From contig NZ_BCWQ01000007.1 of NCBI RefSeq assembly GCF_001592285.1, forward strand, positions 124,001-188,000: a stretch of DNA of 64,000 bases. The letters run 5' to 3'. The notes under the pieces are model-generated. The model did not search any database. It was not told the DNA's origin and saw nothing but the letters and a program-made list of their open reading frames with translations. A program made the translations under genes and the position numbers. Positions 22,169 through 31,175 of the stretch are shown here, piece after piece. The stretch's first letter is position 1, and each line of letters begins with the position of its first letter. This DNA is from Hydrogenophaga pseudoflava NBRC 102511 (GTDB lineage: Bacteria > Pseudomonadota > Gammaproteobacteria > Burkholderiales > Burkholderiaceae_C).

Positions 22169-22355
22169 TGTCCCCCGGCTTGGGCTGCGCCCAAGCCTCC
22201 TCCTTTACTTCGCTGCGCCGGTCACCGCTGTCACTCGTTCCGCAAACGCGCGGGCGTACCCACGGCTGCACACCCACATCACCTCGGATCGGGGCGACAG
22301 TGCGTTCTGTGCAGTGAGGTAAAGGAGGAGGACCGGCGCAGCCGGTCCGGGGGAC
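22169..22355. repeat. Paired palindromic intergenic repeat (REP/BIME-like)
   Basis: Two copies of one module face each other. Each reads TGTCCCCCG, then a hairpin, then CTCCTCCTTTAC. Left copy, 22169-22209: hairpin arms GCTTGGGC and GCCCAAGC around TGC. Right copy, 22355-22319 on the other strand: arms GGACCGGC and GCCGGTCC around TGC. The arms differ in sequence but both fold, which means compensating changes. A second inverted pair, GGATCGGGGCG at 22286-22296 and CGCCCCGATCC at 22379-22389, is interleaved. It fills the space between the convergent ankyrin and tyrS genes; no gene is seen in 22109-22403. Confidence 0.75.
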
Positions 22356-22403
22356 ACGAACGGAATAGAGCGCGCTGGCGCCCCGATCCCGCGAGGTACT
22401 GGT

Positions 22404-23666
22404 TTACGTCAGCGTGACGCGAGCGAACTTCCGCTTGCCCACCTGCACCACGTACACACCTGCGCCCAGCTTCAGCCCCTTGTCGCTGACCACCGACGAG
22501 TCGATGCGCACACCGCCGCCGTCTATCAACCGGTTGCCTTCGCCATTCGACGCCACCAGACCAGCGGCATTCAGCAACGCCGCCACGCCCATCGGCGCGC
22601 CCGACAAAGTCACTTCAGGAATCTGATCCGGCACCCCGCCCTTGCTGCGATTGATGAAATCCTGCTCGGCCGCCTCGGCCGCCGCCGCGCTGTGGAATCG
22701 CGCCGTGATCTCCTTGGCCAGCATCACCTTCGCGTCCTTGGGGTTGCGGCCGCCCTCGACTTCCTTCTTCAGCGCCTCGATTTCGGCCATCGACTTGAAC
22801 GACAGCAGCGTGTACCAGCGCCACATCAGCGTGTCCGAAATCGACAGCACCTTGGCGAACATGGTGTTGGGCTCTTCGGTGATGCCGATGTAGTTGTTCT
22901 TGGACTTGGACATCTTCTCGACGCCGTCCAGGCCTTCGAGCAGCGGCATCGTCAGGATGCACTGCGGCTCCTGGCCGTACTCCTGCTGCAGGTGGCGGCC
23001 CATCAGCAGGTTGAACTTCTGGTCCGTGCCGCCCAGCTCCAAGTCGGCCTTGAGCGCCACCGAGTCATAGCCCTGCATCAGCGGGTACAGGAACTCGTGC
23101 ACGCTGATCGGCGTGCCGGCGGTGAAGCGCTGGTGGAAGTCGTTGCGCTCCATCATGCGCGCCACCGTGTACTTGGCGGCCAGCTGGATCATGCCCATCG
23201 AACCCAACGGTAGCGACCACTCACTGTTGTAACGGATCTCGGTTTTTGCGGGGTCCAGTACCAGGCTGGCCTGCTTGTAATAGGTTTCGGCGTTGGCCTT
23301 GATCTGCTCGGGCGTGAGCGGCGGGCGGGTGCTGTTGCGGCCGGAAGGGTCGCCGATCAGGCTGGTGAAGTCGCCAATCAGGAAGATGACCTGGTGACCC
23401 AGGTCCTGCAGCTGGCGCATCTTGTTGAGCACCACCGTGTGACCGATGTGGATGTCCGGTGCCGTCGGGTCCAGTCCCAGCTTGATGCGCAGCGGCACGC
23501 CGGTCTGCTCCGACTTCGCCAGCTTTTTCACCCAGTCGTCCTGGGGAATCAGTTCGTCGCATCCCCTCAACGTCACCGCCAGCGCCTCGCGGACACCGTC
23601 CGTCGGCTGGAGGCCTCCGCCGACCGGCAAAGACACGCCTGAAACATCGGTATCGCTGTGATTCAT
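22404..23666 (-). CDS. tyrS: Tyrosyl-tRNA synthetase
   Basis: This 420-residue class I aminoacyl-tRNA synthetase charges tRNA-Tyr. The HIGH motif is in [13 protein letters not shown] and the KMSKS motif in [14 protein letters not shown] (about 254). The C-terminal S4-like RNA-binding domain has [18 protein letters not shown] and ends KRKFARVTL. The start at 23666 (MNHSDTD) is chosen as the nearest ATG inside the plausible leader. Longer in-frame starts would run through the shared promoter. The gene is divergent from the M23 peptidase gene. Confidence 0.97.
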   Translation of the reverse strand: MNHSDTDVSGVSLPVGGGLQPTDGVREALAVTLRGCDELIPQDDWVKKLAKSEQTGVPLRIKLGLDPTAPDIHIGHTVVLNKMRQLQDLGHQVIFLIGDFTSLIGDPSGRNSTRPPLTPEQIKANAETYYKQASLVLDPAKTEIRYNSEWSLPLGSMGMIQLAAKYTVARMMERNDFHQRFTAGTPISVHEFLYPLMQGYDSVALKADLELGGTDQKFNLLMGRHLQQEYGQEPQCILTMPLLEGLDGVEKMSKSKNNYIGITEEPNTMFAKVLSISDTLMWRWYTLLSFKSMAEIEALKKEVEGGRNPKDAKVMLAKEITARFHSAAAAEAAEQDFINRSKGGVPDQIPEVTLSGAPMGVAALLNAAGLVASNGEGNRLIDGGGVRIDSSVVSDKGLKLGAGVYVVQVGKRKFARVTLT

Positions 23667-23701
23667 AAGGGTTTTTTCAGATGCAGACACCCCTCTCGGG
23701 G

Positions 23702-23713
23702 CTACAATTGTAG
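23702..23713. promoter_or_regulatory. Palindromic CTACAATTGTAG: possible two-way -10 element
   Basis: This perfect 12-bp palindrome lies between the divergent tyrS and M23 peptidase genes. It contains TACAAT on both strands (23703-23708 rightward, 23712-23707 leftward), each a good -10 hexamer. No strong -35 is seen in either direction. A shared, symmetric promoter is inferred. Confidence 0.5.
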
Positions 23714-23833
23714 GTTTGGCGAGCCCGGATTTTAGTGGGCCCGCGCCCTGGGTCTGCTCCATGGCAACCGAACAAGGGCAGGTTCTTCTGACGCCAGGCG
23801 GCTTCGTTCGCCGCTTTTTGCCGGACACCGATT

Positions 23834-25198
23834 TTGAAGCTCACGCACCACAACAACAGACTGCCCACCCTGGCGCGATCCACCAGCAATTCCTTGCTGT
23901 CCAGCCTTACAAGTCATCCCCGCCGCGTGATGGCGGGCATCGGTGTGCTGCTGCTGGGCACCGGCGTCACGGCGTTCGGCATTGCCCCGCTGGCTCCGGA
24001 CGCGTCCCTTCTGCCCGTGCAGCAGGTGGTCGAAGAAATCCAGTCCCAACCGTTCGCCCCCCTCGAAGGCGCCTCGCTTGATGCTTGGTCGCTCTTTCGC
24101 AGCGACACCCTTCGGCGCGACGACACCCCTCAGAGCCTGCTGCAACGCCTCGGCGTGAGCGATGCTGCGGCGGCCGCCATGTTGCGCAGCGACAGCAACG
24201 CGCACCAACTGTTCGCTGGCCGGGCAGGCAAACTGGTCACGGTGGAAGCCAACAGCCGGCAGGAACTGATCCGTCTGACCGCGCGCTGGCTGCCGGACGA
24301 CGGTCGCGTTTTCCAGCGCCTGGTAATCGAACGCCAGGGCGGCAGCTTCAGCTCCCGCGTTGAGAGTGGTGAGCTGAACGTCCAGTCGCGGCTGGCCAGC
24401 GGCGTGATCCGCAGCTCTCTCTTTGCAGCCACCGACGAGGCCGGTCTGCCGGACAGCGTGGCGGTGCAACTGGCGGAAATGTTCTCCGGCGACATCGACT
24501 TCCGCCGCGACCTGCGCGAGGGAGACCGCTTCTCCGTGGTGTACGAGAGCCTGGAAGCCGACGGTGAAGCGCTTCGGGCCGGCCGCGTGCTGAGCGCCGA
24601 GTTCATCAACAACGGCCGCGAACACGAGGCCGTCTGGTTTGAAGAACCCGGACTCCAGGGCGCCTATTACGGCTTTGACGGGCAAAGCTCGCGCAAGTCC
24701 TACCTGGCCTCGCCGCTGGAGTTCTCCCGCGTGAGCAGCGGCTACGGCATGCGCTTCCACCCGATCTCCGGCAAGCAGAAGGCCCACCTCGGCGTGGACT
24801 ATGCGGCGCCCACGGGCACGCCTGTCCGCACCATCGCCGACGGCGTGGTGACCTTTGCCGGCTGGCAGCGTGGGTATGGCAACACCATCGAGGTGCGGCA
24901 CCGCGACAACCAGACCACACTGTTTGGCCACCTCAGCCGCATCGACGTCCGGGCGGGCCAGAAAGTCGCGCAGGGCGAGTTCATCGGTGCCGTCGGCTCC
25001 ACCGGGCTTTCCACGGGCCCGCACCTGCATTTCGAGTTCCGTGACAACGGCGTTCACCAAGATCCGCTGGCCATCGCCCGCCGTAGCGAGAACATCCCCG
25101 TGAGTCCGGCGGCCCGCGCCCGTTTCGACGCCGTGGCCCAGTCGATGCGCATGCAGCTTGATGCCGCGGCCACCGTTCAACAGGCCAGCGCCGAGTAA
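23834..25198 (+). CDS. M23-family murein endopeptidase, membrane-anchored
   Basis: This 454-residue protein has one N-terminal membrane segment (about 33-52), a long periplasmic region with OapA/LysM-like features, and a C-terminal LytM/M23 domain. The metal site is [14 protein letters not shown] (HxxxD, about 320) with HLHFEF (HxH, about 397). [16 protein letters not shown] and FGHLSRID are typical. The predicted role is cutting peptidoglycan cross-links in the periplasm. The start is a TTG at 23834 before KLTHHNNR, with no good alternative. It converges on erpA and, beyond it, a bactofilin gene, a common companion of M23 enzymes. Confidence 0.9.
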   Translation: MKLTHHNNRLPTLARSTSNSLLSSLTSHPRRVMAGIGVLLLGTGVTAFGIAPLAPDASLLPVQQVVEEIQSQPFAPLEGASLDAWSLFRSDTLRRDDTPQSLLQRLGVSDAAAAAMLRSDSNAHQLFAGRAGKLVTVEANSRQELIRLTARWLPDDGRVFQRLVIERQGGSFSSRVESGELNVQSRLASGVIRSSLFAATDEAGLPDSVAVQLAEMFSGDIDFRRDLREGDRFSVVYESLEADGEALRAGRVLSAEFINNGREHEAVWFEEPGLQGAYYGFDGQSSRKSYLASPLEFSRVSSGYGMRFHPISGKQKAHLGVDYAAPTGTPVRTIADGVVTFAGWQRGYGNTIEVRHRDNQTTLFGHLSRIDVRAGQKVAQGEFIGAVGSTGLSTGPHLHFEFRDNGVHQDPLAIARRSENIPVSPAARARFDAVAQSMRMQLDAAATVQQASAE

Positions 25199-25216
25199 GT
25201 GTCGCGTCCGCCAACC

Positions 25217-25251
25217 AACAAAAAAGGGAGCCATTGGCTCCCTTTTTTGTT
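25217..25251. terminator. Bidirectional intrinsic terminator
   Basis: A perfect 16-bp stem with a 3-base ATT loop: AACAAAAAAGGGAGCC pairs with GGCTCCCTTTTTTGTT. The A/T ends give a T run on either strand. It lies between the convergent M23 peptidase and erpA genes and can end both. Confidence 0.95.
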
Positions 25252-25273
25252 GTGCCGATCCTGACAGCAGGTA

Positions 25274-25639
25274 TCAGGCGCTGAAACTGGACCCGCAGCC
25301 GCAGGTGGTGGTGGCATTCGGGTTGCGGATCACGAACTGGGCGCCTTCGAGATCTTCCTTGTAGTCGATCTCGGCACCCACCAGGTATTGATAGCTCATC
25401 GCGTCGATCAGCAGGGACACGCCGTTCTTGGTCATCTGCGTGTCATCTTCGTTGACCACTTCGTCGAAGGTGAACCCGTACTGGAAGCCTGAGCAGCCAC
25501 CGCCCTGCACGAACACGCGCAGCTTGAGGTCCGGATTGCCCTCTTCAGCCACCAGATCGGCCACTTTGGCGGCGGCACTGTCGGTGAAGATCAGCGGGGC
25601 GGGCATTTCGGTCTGGGTGGTTTCGGCGACGGCGCTCAT
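25274..25639 (-). CDS. erpA: Iron-sulfur cluster insertion protein ErpA
   Basis: This 121-residue A-type carrier delivers Fe-S clusters to apo-proteins. The three cluster-binding cysteines are visible: Cys in [12 protein letters not shown] (about 54) and the pair in TTCGCGSSF near the C-terminus. Length and spacing are standard. It is the third gene leftward after the DUF6776 and bactofilin genes, 89 bases past the bactofilin stop, and ends at the strong terminator. Confidence 0.97.
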   Translation of the reverse strand: MSAVAETTQTEMPAPLIFTDSAAAKVADLVAEEGNPDLKLRVFVQGGGCSGFQYGFTFDEVVNEDDTQMTKNGVSLLIDAMSYQYLVGAEIDYKEDLEGAQFVIRNPNATTTCGCGSSFSA

Positions 25640-25728
25640 GGTGTTCCTCGGTACGGTGGGGCGATGGCGTGCAAGCCGGGCTCACACGTTCAAGCTCGAA
25701 TGGTAGGGCAAATCACTCGGAATTGTGC

Positions 25729-26127
25729 TCAGGCGTTGTTTGCCGCCAGTTTCAGTGTGGGTTTGTCCTCGAGGTCGCCGGTCATGGGCTTGAGCTGGCC
25801 CGCAATGGTGGCGCCCTGGTGCATCTCCAGCGACTTGTAGGACACATCGCCCTCGATGCGGGCCTTGGGTTGCAGCTCCAGCAGTTCCAGTGCGAACACC
25901 GGTCCTTTGACCGTGCCGTTGATGATCACGTGATCGGCGTGGATCTGGCCCGTCACGCTGGCCAACTCGCTGATCACCAGGATGCTGGGCTGCTCGTCGC
26001 TGGCACGGATGTCGCCCACGACATCACCATCCACGCGAAGGCCATCGTGAAACAGCACGTTGCCCTCGATCCGGGTGCCCTGCGCGATCAGGCTTTTGAT
26101 GGGAGGCTGTTTCTTCTTGTTGAACAT
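25729..26127 (-). CDS. Bactofilin
   Basis: This 132-residue bactofilin (DUF583) assembles into nucleotide-independent cytoskeletal filaments that position cell-wall enzymes. A short basic N-terminus (MFNKKKQPPIKSL) precedes the beta-helix core with repeating GNVLFHDGLRVDGDVVGDI, SVTGQIHADHVIINGTVKG and ARIEGDVSYKSLEM. ATG 26127 with a GGAG site is preferred over an upstream in-frame ATG at 26187, which overlaps the DUF6776 gene. It is 22 bases after the DUF6776 gene. The nearby M23 peptidase gene suggests a cell-shape role. Confidence 0.95.
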   Translation of the reverse strand: MFNKKKQPPIKSLIAQGTRIEGNVLFHDGLRVDGDVVGDIRASDEQPSILVISELASVTGQIHADHVIINGTVKGPVFALELLELQPKARIEGDVSYKSLEMHQGATIAGQLKPMTGDLEDKPTLKLAANNA

Positions 26128-26149
26128 GTCGTGCTCCGGTGTGGCGGAA

Positions 26150-26857
26150 TCAGAGTTTGATGGTGTGAAGGGCCTTGACGGCTCCACCCTGGAGGATTCT
26201 GGCGGTCACGGTTTTTACCACGGCCCGCGAAGGAACGTCCACGAGCCCTTCCTGCCGCAGATAGCCCTTGATCAGGACCGCCTGCGGCGTCGCTGCATGC
26301 TGCGCCGACCACGGGTTGCCATCCAGCGTGCCAGCGAAACTGATCTCCATCTGCCCTTTGAAGTCAGGGGCATTCTTTTCGGCCTGGATCATCAGGACCT
26401 GCCACTTGAGCTGGGTTTCTGCGACCCGTTCGATCTGGAGGCCCCGGATGCTCGGCGCACCCGACCCGGTGCCTGGGATCAGGCGCTCGAAAAAGCCCAG
26501 ATCGCTGCGCAACGCCAGGTTGTCGGCCTGCAACTGCCGGATCTGCAGCAGCAGTTGCTCTTGCGCAGTCTTCTCGGTGGTCAGCAAGCTCTCAGAGGTG
26601 TTGGCCACCGATTGCGCCTTGCCCAGCGCCTCCCGCAGTTGGCTCACTTCCGTGCGCAACTGCTCCAGCTCCTGTTTGGCGTTGCGGTCCAGCCCCGCAA
26701 TTTCCTTGCCGAACTCGAAAGCCCAGAGCGCCAGCGCCCCGGAGAACCCCAGCACGACCGCGGCCAGCAACCAACGCAGCGGCCAGGGCATGGTGCTGCG
26801 GATGGCCATGCGCGGTGCACTGACCGTCAACCGTCTGCGCAGAAGGCGCAACCTCAT
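26150..26857 (-). CDS. DUF6776-type membrane protein
   Basis: This 235-residue protein has a basic N-terminus, one membrane segment (about 26-47), and a coiled coil (about 50-117, rich in Glu/Gln/Leu such as LEQLRTEVSQLREAL). A C-terminal beta-rich domain carries SIRGLQIERVAETQLKWQV. It resembles the DUF6776 family, whose function is unknown. It shares an operon with the bactofilin, which suggests an envelope or scaffold role, an inference from position only. Confidence 0.8.
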   Translation of the reverse strand: MRLRLLRRRLTVSAPRMAIRSTMPWPLRWLLAAVVLGFSGALALWAFEFGKEIAGLDRNAKQELEQLRTEVSQLREALGKAQSVANTSESLLTTEKTAQEQLLLQIRQLQADNLALRSDLGFFERLIPGTGSGAPSIRGLQIERVAETQLKWQVLMIQAEKNAPDFKGQMEISFAGTLDGNPWSAQHAATPQAVLIKGYLRQEGLVDVPSRAVVKTVTARILQGGAVKALHTIKL

Positions 26858-26887
26858 CGGACAGGTCCTTTCAGGAAACGGATGGTC

Positions 26888-26929
26888 ACAAAAAACAAAA
26901 ACCGCCCCAAGACGAGCTTGAAGGCGGTT
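26888..26929 (-). terminator. Intrinsic terminator after rpsI
   Basis: On the minus strand AACCGCC pairs with GGCGGTT, and an inner CTTG/CAAG pairing extends the stem. It is followed by a T-rich tract (26899 down to 26888). It lies 22 bases past the rpsI stop and insulates the ribosomal operon from the DUF6776-bactofilin-erpA unit. Confidence 0.85.
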
Positions 26930-26950
26930 GTTGCGGCAGTGAGCGGCGTG

Positions 26951-27343
26951 TTAACGCTTGCTGAACTGCTTGGCGCGGCGTGCAGAACGCAGACCGACCT
27001 TCTTGCGCTCGACCTCACGGGCATCGCGGGTCACGAAGCCGGCGTTGGACAGCTCGGACTTCAGTGCGGTGTCGTAGTCGATCAGGGCGCGGGTGATGCC
27101 ATGGCGGACCGCGCCGGCCTGGCCGGATTCGCCACCACCGTGCACGTTCACCTGGATGTCGAACGTCTCGGCGTTGTTTGTCAGCAGCAGAGGCTGCTTG
27201 GCAATCATGATCGAGGTCTGGCGGCCGAAGTACTGTTCGATGTCCTTGCCGTTGACCGTGATCTTGCCGGTGCCTTTTTTCAGAAACACACGGGCGACGC
27301 TGGATTTGCGACGGCCGGTGCCATTGTTCCATTCACCAATCAT
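26951..27343 (-). CDS. rpsI: 30S ribosomal protein S9
   Basis: This 130-residue small-subunit protein has a C-terminal tail that reaches the P-site t[22 protein letters not shown] at the N-terminus and the basic end [11 protein letters not shown] are invariant features. It lies 10 bases after rplM, the universal partner gene, and is followed by an intrinsic terminator. Confidence 0.99.
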   Translation of the reverse strand: MIGEWNNGTGRRKSSVARVFLKKGTGKITVNGKDIEQYFGRQTSIMIAKQPLLLTNNAETFDIQVNVHGGGESGQAGAVRHGITRALIDYDTALKSELSNAGFVTRDAREVERKKVGLRSARRAKQFSKR

Positions 27344-27353
27344 CGTCGGCTCC

Positions 27354-27785
27354 TCAGATGTCCAGCACTTGCGGCTGTTGGGCGGTGTGCGGGTGCTCGG
27401 CGCCGCCGTACACCTTGAGCTTCTTGATCATGGCGTAGCCCAGAGGACCCTTGGGCAGCATGCCCTTGACGGCCTTCTCGAGCGCGCGGCCGGGGTGCTT
27501 GGCCTGCATGTCGCGGAAGCTGGTGGCGTAGATACCGCCCGGGAAGCCCGAGTGACGGTAGTACATCTTGTCGGTGTTCTTGGTACCGGTCACACGCAGC
27601 TTGGCTGCGTTGATGATGACGATGAAGTCACCGGTGTCGACGTGAGGCGTGTAGATGGCCTTGTGCTTGCCGCGCAGACGGAGGGCCACTTCACTGGCGA
27701 CCCGTCCGAGAACCTTGTCGGTTGCGTCAATCACAAACCACTCGTGCTTCACGTCAGCGGGCTTGGCGCTGAACGTTTTGGTCAT
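27354..27785 (-). CDS. rplM: 50S ribosomal protein L13
   Basis: This 143-residue early-assembly large-subunit protein contains [18 protein letters not shown] and [13 protein letters not shown], and [20 protein letters not shown] near the C-terminus. ATG 27785 gives the standard MTKTFSAKP start; longer readings enter the promoter. It heads the rplM-rpsI operon. Confidence 0.99.
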   Translation of the reverse strand: MTKTFSAKPADVKHEWFVIDATDKVLGRVASEVALRLRGKHKAIYTPHVDTGDFIVIINAAKLRVTGTKNTDKMYYRHSGFPGGIYATSFRDMQAKHPGRALEKAVKGMLPKGPLGYAMIKKLKVYGGAEHPHTAQQPQVLDI

Positions 27786-27908
27786 GAGTTTTCTCTTGCG
27801 AGTTGGTTTGGCGGACCCTTTTCCACGGTCGGTCGTTCTCTGACGGAACGCTCTTAGGTGGTGTTGGTGGCTTCGTCGCGGGGCCACGAAATCGCTGCGA
27901 AGCCGAGC

Positions 27909-27938
27909 ATTGTACGATTTTTCACCACCGGCTGGCAA
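27909..27938 (-). promoter_or_regulatory. Predicted sigma-70 promoter for rplM-rpsI
   Basis: Read leftward: -35 TTGCCA at 27938-27933, an 18-base spacer, and -10 TACAAT at 27914-27909. It lies about 125 bases upstream of rplM, leaving a long leader where L13-mediated regulation could act. It is divergent from rlmJ. Confidence 0.55.
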
Positions 27939-27978
27939 ATAGGGCCCGTAACAGGCCGGCCGGCGCTACCATCGCCCG

Positions 27979-28893
27979 ATGTTCAGTTACCGCCACGCCT
28001 TCCACGCCGGCAACCATGCCGACGTGCTCAAACACATCACCCTGATGGCCACCCTGCGCCATCTGATGAAGAAGGAGGCGGGCATCACCCTGGTCGACAC
28101 CCACGCCGGCGCCGGCTTGTACCGGCTGGACGGCGACTACGCCGAAAAAGGCGGGGAAGCCGCAGACGGTATCGTGAAGCTGATGGCGGCGATGCGGCCA
28201 GCCACCGGCACGCCGCCCGCGTCCACCGCGGCGCTTGATGACTACCTCGACCTGATCGCAGGCTTCAACCCGGACGGCCAGTTGCGCGTCTACCCGGGCT
28301 CGCCATTCGTGATGCAGGCTCTGATGCGCACCGAGGCACGCGACCGCCTCAAGCTGTTCGAACTGCACCCGACCGACAGCCGCACGCTGAACGCCAACAT
28401 CGCCCAGCTCGAAGCCGGGCGCCAGATCGCGGTCGCGATGCAAGACGGATTCGAGGGCCTCAAACCCCTGCTGCCCCCGCCGCCATCGGTGTCGGGCTCC
28501 AAACGCGCGCTGGTGCTGATCGATCCGAGCTACGAGATCAAGAGCGACTACGCCAAAGTGAGTGCCTGCATACAGGAATGCCTCAAGCGCTTTCCAACCG
28601 GCACCTACCTGGTGTGGTACCCGATCATTCCCCGGGCCGAGGCGCACGACCTGCCGCGCAAGCTCAAGACCCTGTGCAACCACGCCAAACGCCCCTGGTT
28701 ACATGCCACGCTGAACATCAGCCACGGCCCGCTGGCCCTCGGCGAGCGGCCGGGACTGACCGCCAGCGGCATGTTCGTGATCAACCCGCCGCACACACTG
28801 AAGGCCGAACTGCAGGCCACGCTGCCGCTGCTGGTGACGCTGCTGGGACGTGGCCGCGGCCAGGCGCAGTCCGTGGAAGCGGGCGGCGCCTGA
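27979..28893 (+). CDS. rlmJ: 23S rRNA (adenine(2030)-N6)-methyltransferase RlmJ
   Basis: This 304-residue SAM-dependent enzyme methylates A2030 of 23S rRNA. The N-terminus MFSYRHAFHAGNHADVLKH is diagnostic. LVDTHAGAGLYRL is the SAM-binding region and LIDPSYEIKSDY the catalytic motif IV (DPSYE where DPPYE is more usual). NPPHTLKAEL is near the C-terminus. It is a single gene between the ribosomal operon and paa. Confidence 0.96.
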   Translation: MFSYRHAFHAGNHADVLKHITLMATLRHLMKKEAGITLVDTHAGAGLYRLDGDYAEKGGEAADGIVKLMAAMRPATGTPPASTAALDDYLDLIAGFNPDGQLRVYPGSPFVMQALMRTEARDRLKLFELHPTDSRTLNANIAQLEAGRQIAVAMQDGFEGLKPLLPPPPSVSGSKRALVLIDPSYEIKSDYAKVSACIQECLKRFPTGTYLVWYPIIPRAEAHDLPRKLKTLCNHAKRPWLHATLNISHGPLALGERPGLTASGMFVINPPHTLKAELQATLPLLVTLLGRGRGQAQSVEAGGA

Positions 28894-28939
28894 AGCCGGG
28901 AAACGGGCCACGGGTAATTCCCGATCCGCGCCCTGCGAA

Positions 28940-28963
28940 TTAACCAACCGATCGGTCGGCTAA
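28940..28963. promoter_or_regulatory. PaaR-like (TetR-type) operator before paaA
   Basis: A 24-bp near-perfect palindrome with core ACCGATCGGT and outer arms TTAaCC/GGcTAA, two mismatched positions per arm. This matches the form of operators bound by PaaR, the phenylacetyl-CoA-responsive TetR repressor of beta-proteobacteria. A TATACT -10 hexamer follows at 28969-28974, so a bound repressor would block the promoter. No paaR gene is in the window. Confidence 0.8.
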
Positions 28964-29011
28964 TTCCCTATACTGCGCATCCACCCCGCTTGGCGGGTGC
29001 AGGAGACGCGC

Positions 29012-30034
29012 ATGTACACCCAATCATTTTCCGTCGCTGATGGCGAAGCCAAGGGCGCGCCCAAGGCCGGCGCGACGCCCATCCGCGCCGAGGACGCCGC
29101 GCTGCAGGCGCATTTCGACACCGTGATCGACGCCGACGGCAAGATCGAGCCGCGCGACTGGATGCCCGAGGCCTATCGCAAGACCCTGGTGCGCCAGATC
29201 AGCCAGCACGCGCACAGCGAGATCGTCGGCATGCTGCCCGAAGGCAACTGGATCAGCCGCGCGCCCAGCCTCAAGCGCAAGGCCATCCTGATCGCCAAGG
29301 TGCAGGACGAAGGCGGCCACGGTCTCTATCTGTATTCGGCGGCAGAGACCCTGGGCACCAGCCGCGACCAGATGCTGGACGCGCTGCACAGTGGCAAAGC
29401 CAAGTACAGCTCCATCTTCAACTACCCGACGCTCAACTGGGCGGATGTGGGTGTGATCGGCTGGCTGGTGGACGGCGCGGCGATCATGAACCAGATTCCG
29501 CTGTGCCGCTGCAGCTACGGCCCTTATGCCCGCGCCATGATCCGCGTCTGCAAGGAAGAGAGCTTCCACCAGCGCCAGGGCTACGAGGCCCTGCTGGTGA
29601 TGATGCAGGGCACGGCCGAGCAGAAGGCCATGGTGCAGGACGCTGTCAACCGCTACTGGTGGAAGTGCCTGGCCATGTTTGGCCCGCCGGACGACAACAG
29701 CCCCAACAGCGTGCAAGGCATGCGCTGGGGCATCAAGCGCATCAGCAACGACGACCTGCGCCAGAAGTTCGTGGACGCCACCGTGCCGCAGGCCGAGGTG
29801 CTGGGCGTGACCCTGCCCGACCCCGACCTGAAATGGAACGAGGCGCGCGGCCACTGGGACTACGGCCAGATCGACTGGGACGAGTTCTGGGCCACCGTCA
29901 ATGGCCACGGCCCAATGAACAAGGAGCGCCTGGCCACCCGCGTGAAGGCGCACGAGCAAGGCGCCTGGGTGCGCGAGGCCGCGCTGGCCCATGCCCGCAA
30001 GCAGCAGCAACGTCAGCAGAAGGAGGCCGCATGA
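29012..30034 (+). CDS. paaA: Phenylacetyl-CoA epoxidase catalytic subunit PaaA
   Basis: This 340-residue diiron oxygenase subunit, with PaaC and PaaB, converts phenylacetyl-CoA to its 1,2-epoxide. Diiron ligands sit in ferritin-like motifs: [26 protein letters not shown] (ExxH) and [13 protein letters not shown] (ExxH). [15 protein letters not shown] is typical. ATG 29012 follows an AGGAGA site. The stop overlaps paaB (ATGA). It is first in the paaABCDE operon behind the PaaR-like operator. Confidence 0.98.
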   Translation: MYTQSFSVADGEAKGAPKAGATPIRAEDAALQAHFDTVIDADGKIEPRDWMPEAYRKTLVRQISQHAHSEIVGMLPEGNWISRAPSLKRKAILIAKVQDEGGHGLYLYSAAETLGTSRDQMLDALHSGKAKYSSIFNYPTLNWADVGVIGWLVDGAAIMNQIPLCRCSYGPYARAMIRVCKEESFHQRQGYEALLVMMQGTAEQKAMVQDAVNRYWWKCLAMFGPPDDNSPNSVQGMRWGIKRISNDDLRQKFVDATVPQAEVLGVTLPDPDLKWNEARGHWDYGQIDWDEFWATVNGHGPMNKERLATRVKAHEQGAWVREAALAHARKQQQRQQKEAA

Positions 30035-30333
30035 ACAACGCAACACCGGCATTGAAGGAATGGCCCCTCTGGGAGGTCTTCGTCCGCAGCAAGCAGGGCC
30101 TGGAACACAAGCACTGCGGCAGCCTGCACGCCAGCGATGCGCGCCACGCGCTGCAGATGGCGCGCGACGTCTACACCCGCCGCCAGGAAGGCGTGAGCAT
30201 CTGGGTCGTGCCGTCCACCGCCATCACGGCCAGCGAGCCTGACAGCAAGGACAGCTTCTTCGACCCGGCGGCCGACAAGGTCTACCGCCACCCGACCTTC
30301 TACGAGATCCCGGACCAAGTGGGGCACATGTGA
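30031..30333 (+). CDS. paaB: Phenylacetyl-CoA epoxidase structural subunit PaaB
   Basis: This 100-residue subunit bridges PaaAC heterodimers and probably helps dock the reductase. The [21 protein letters not shown] and [17 protein letters not shown] blocks are characteristic. No catalytic residues are expected. Both ends overlap neighbouring paa genes, indicating coupled synthesis. Confidence 0.98.
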   Translation: MNNATPALKEWPLWEVFVRSKQGLEHKHCGSLHASDARHALQMARDVYTRRQEGVSIWVVPSTAITASEPDSKDSFFDPAADKVYRHPTFYEIPDQVGHM

Positions 30334-31175
30334 TGAAGGCGCCGGTCGACTACATCCTCCATCTGGCCGACAGCGCCCTGGTGCTGGGCCAGCGCAACGC
30401 CGAGTGGTGCGGTCACGGCCCCATCCTCGAAGAGGACCTGGCCCTGGCCAACAACAGCCTGGACCTGATCGGGCAGGCGCGACTGCTTTACCAGCACGCG
30501 GCCGACCTGATCAACGGCGACGGCGCACTGGCGCAGCGATTCGCCCACCTGCAGGGCGCGCGGCAGGACGGCCGTGTGACCGAGGACACCCTGGCCTACT
30601 TCCGCGACACCGCCGAGTTCCGCAACCACACGATCATGGAACTGCCGCACCACGGCCCGCTGGTCGGCTACGCCGTGGCTGAGCGCGACTACGCGACCAC
30701 CATCGCGCGCAACTTCCTGGTCAGCGCGCTGATGGTGCTGGTGTGGGACCGCTTGCAGTCGTCGAAGGATGCGCAACTGGCCGGCATTGCCGCCAAGTCG
30801 CTCAAGGAGGTGCGCTACCACCTGCAGCACGCCAGCGACTGGCTGGTGCGCTTCGGCGACGGCACCGACGAATCGCACCGCCGCGCGCAGGACGCCATCG
30901 ACCACCTGCTGCCTTTCTGCGAAGCCTTCTGGCAACCCGGCCCGACCGAGCAGGCAGCGGCGCAGGACGGCACGGGTGTGGACATCAACACCCTGCGCGA
31001 GCCCTGGAATCTGCTGGTCAACGAGACGCTGAGCGAGGCCACGCTGACCCGCCACGACCAGCCCCACCAAGGCTATGTGGCGCAGGGCCACGTGGGTGTG
31101 CATTCGGAGCACCTGGGCTTTCTCCTGGCCGAGATGCAAAGCCTGGCCCGCGCCCACCCGACCGCGGTCTGGTGA
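30333..31175 (+). CDS. paaC: Phenylacetyl-CoA epoxidase structural subunit PaaC
   Basis: This 280-residue partner of PaaA has the same ferritin-like fold, without a full diiron site in the known family. YILHLADSALVLGQRNAEWCGHGP is split across the N-terminus, and VRYHLQHASDWLVRFGDGT is typical. ATG 30333 overlaps the paaB stop by one base (TGATG); a GTG one codon earlier is also possible. Its stop overlaps the likely paaD start. Confidence 0.97.
   Translation: MKAPVDYILHLADSALVLGQRNAEWCGHGPILEEDLALANNSLDLIGQARLLYQHAADLINGDGALAQRFAHLQGARQDGRVTEDTLAYFRDTAEFRNHTIMELPHHGPLVGYAVAERDYATTIARNFLVSALMVLVWDRLQSSKDAQLAGIAAKSLKEVRYHLQHASDWLVRFGDGTDESHRRAQDAIDHLLPFCEAFWQPGPTEQAAAQDGTGVDINTLREPWNLLVNETLSEATLTRHDQPHQGYVAQGHVGVHSEHLGFLLAEMQSLARAHPTAVW

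Noticed and set aside
28900..29000. Searched for a paaR regulator gene near the operator
   Set aside because: No TetR-type gene lies in the gap or neighbouring genes.
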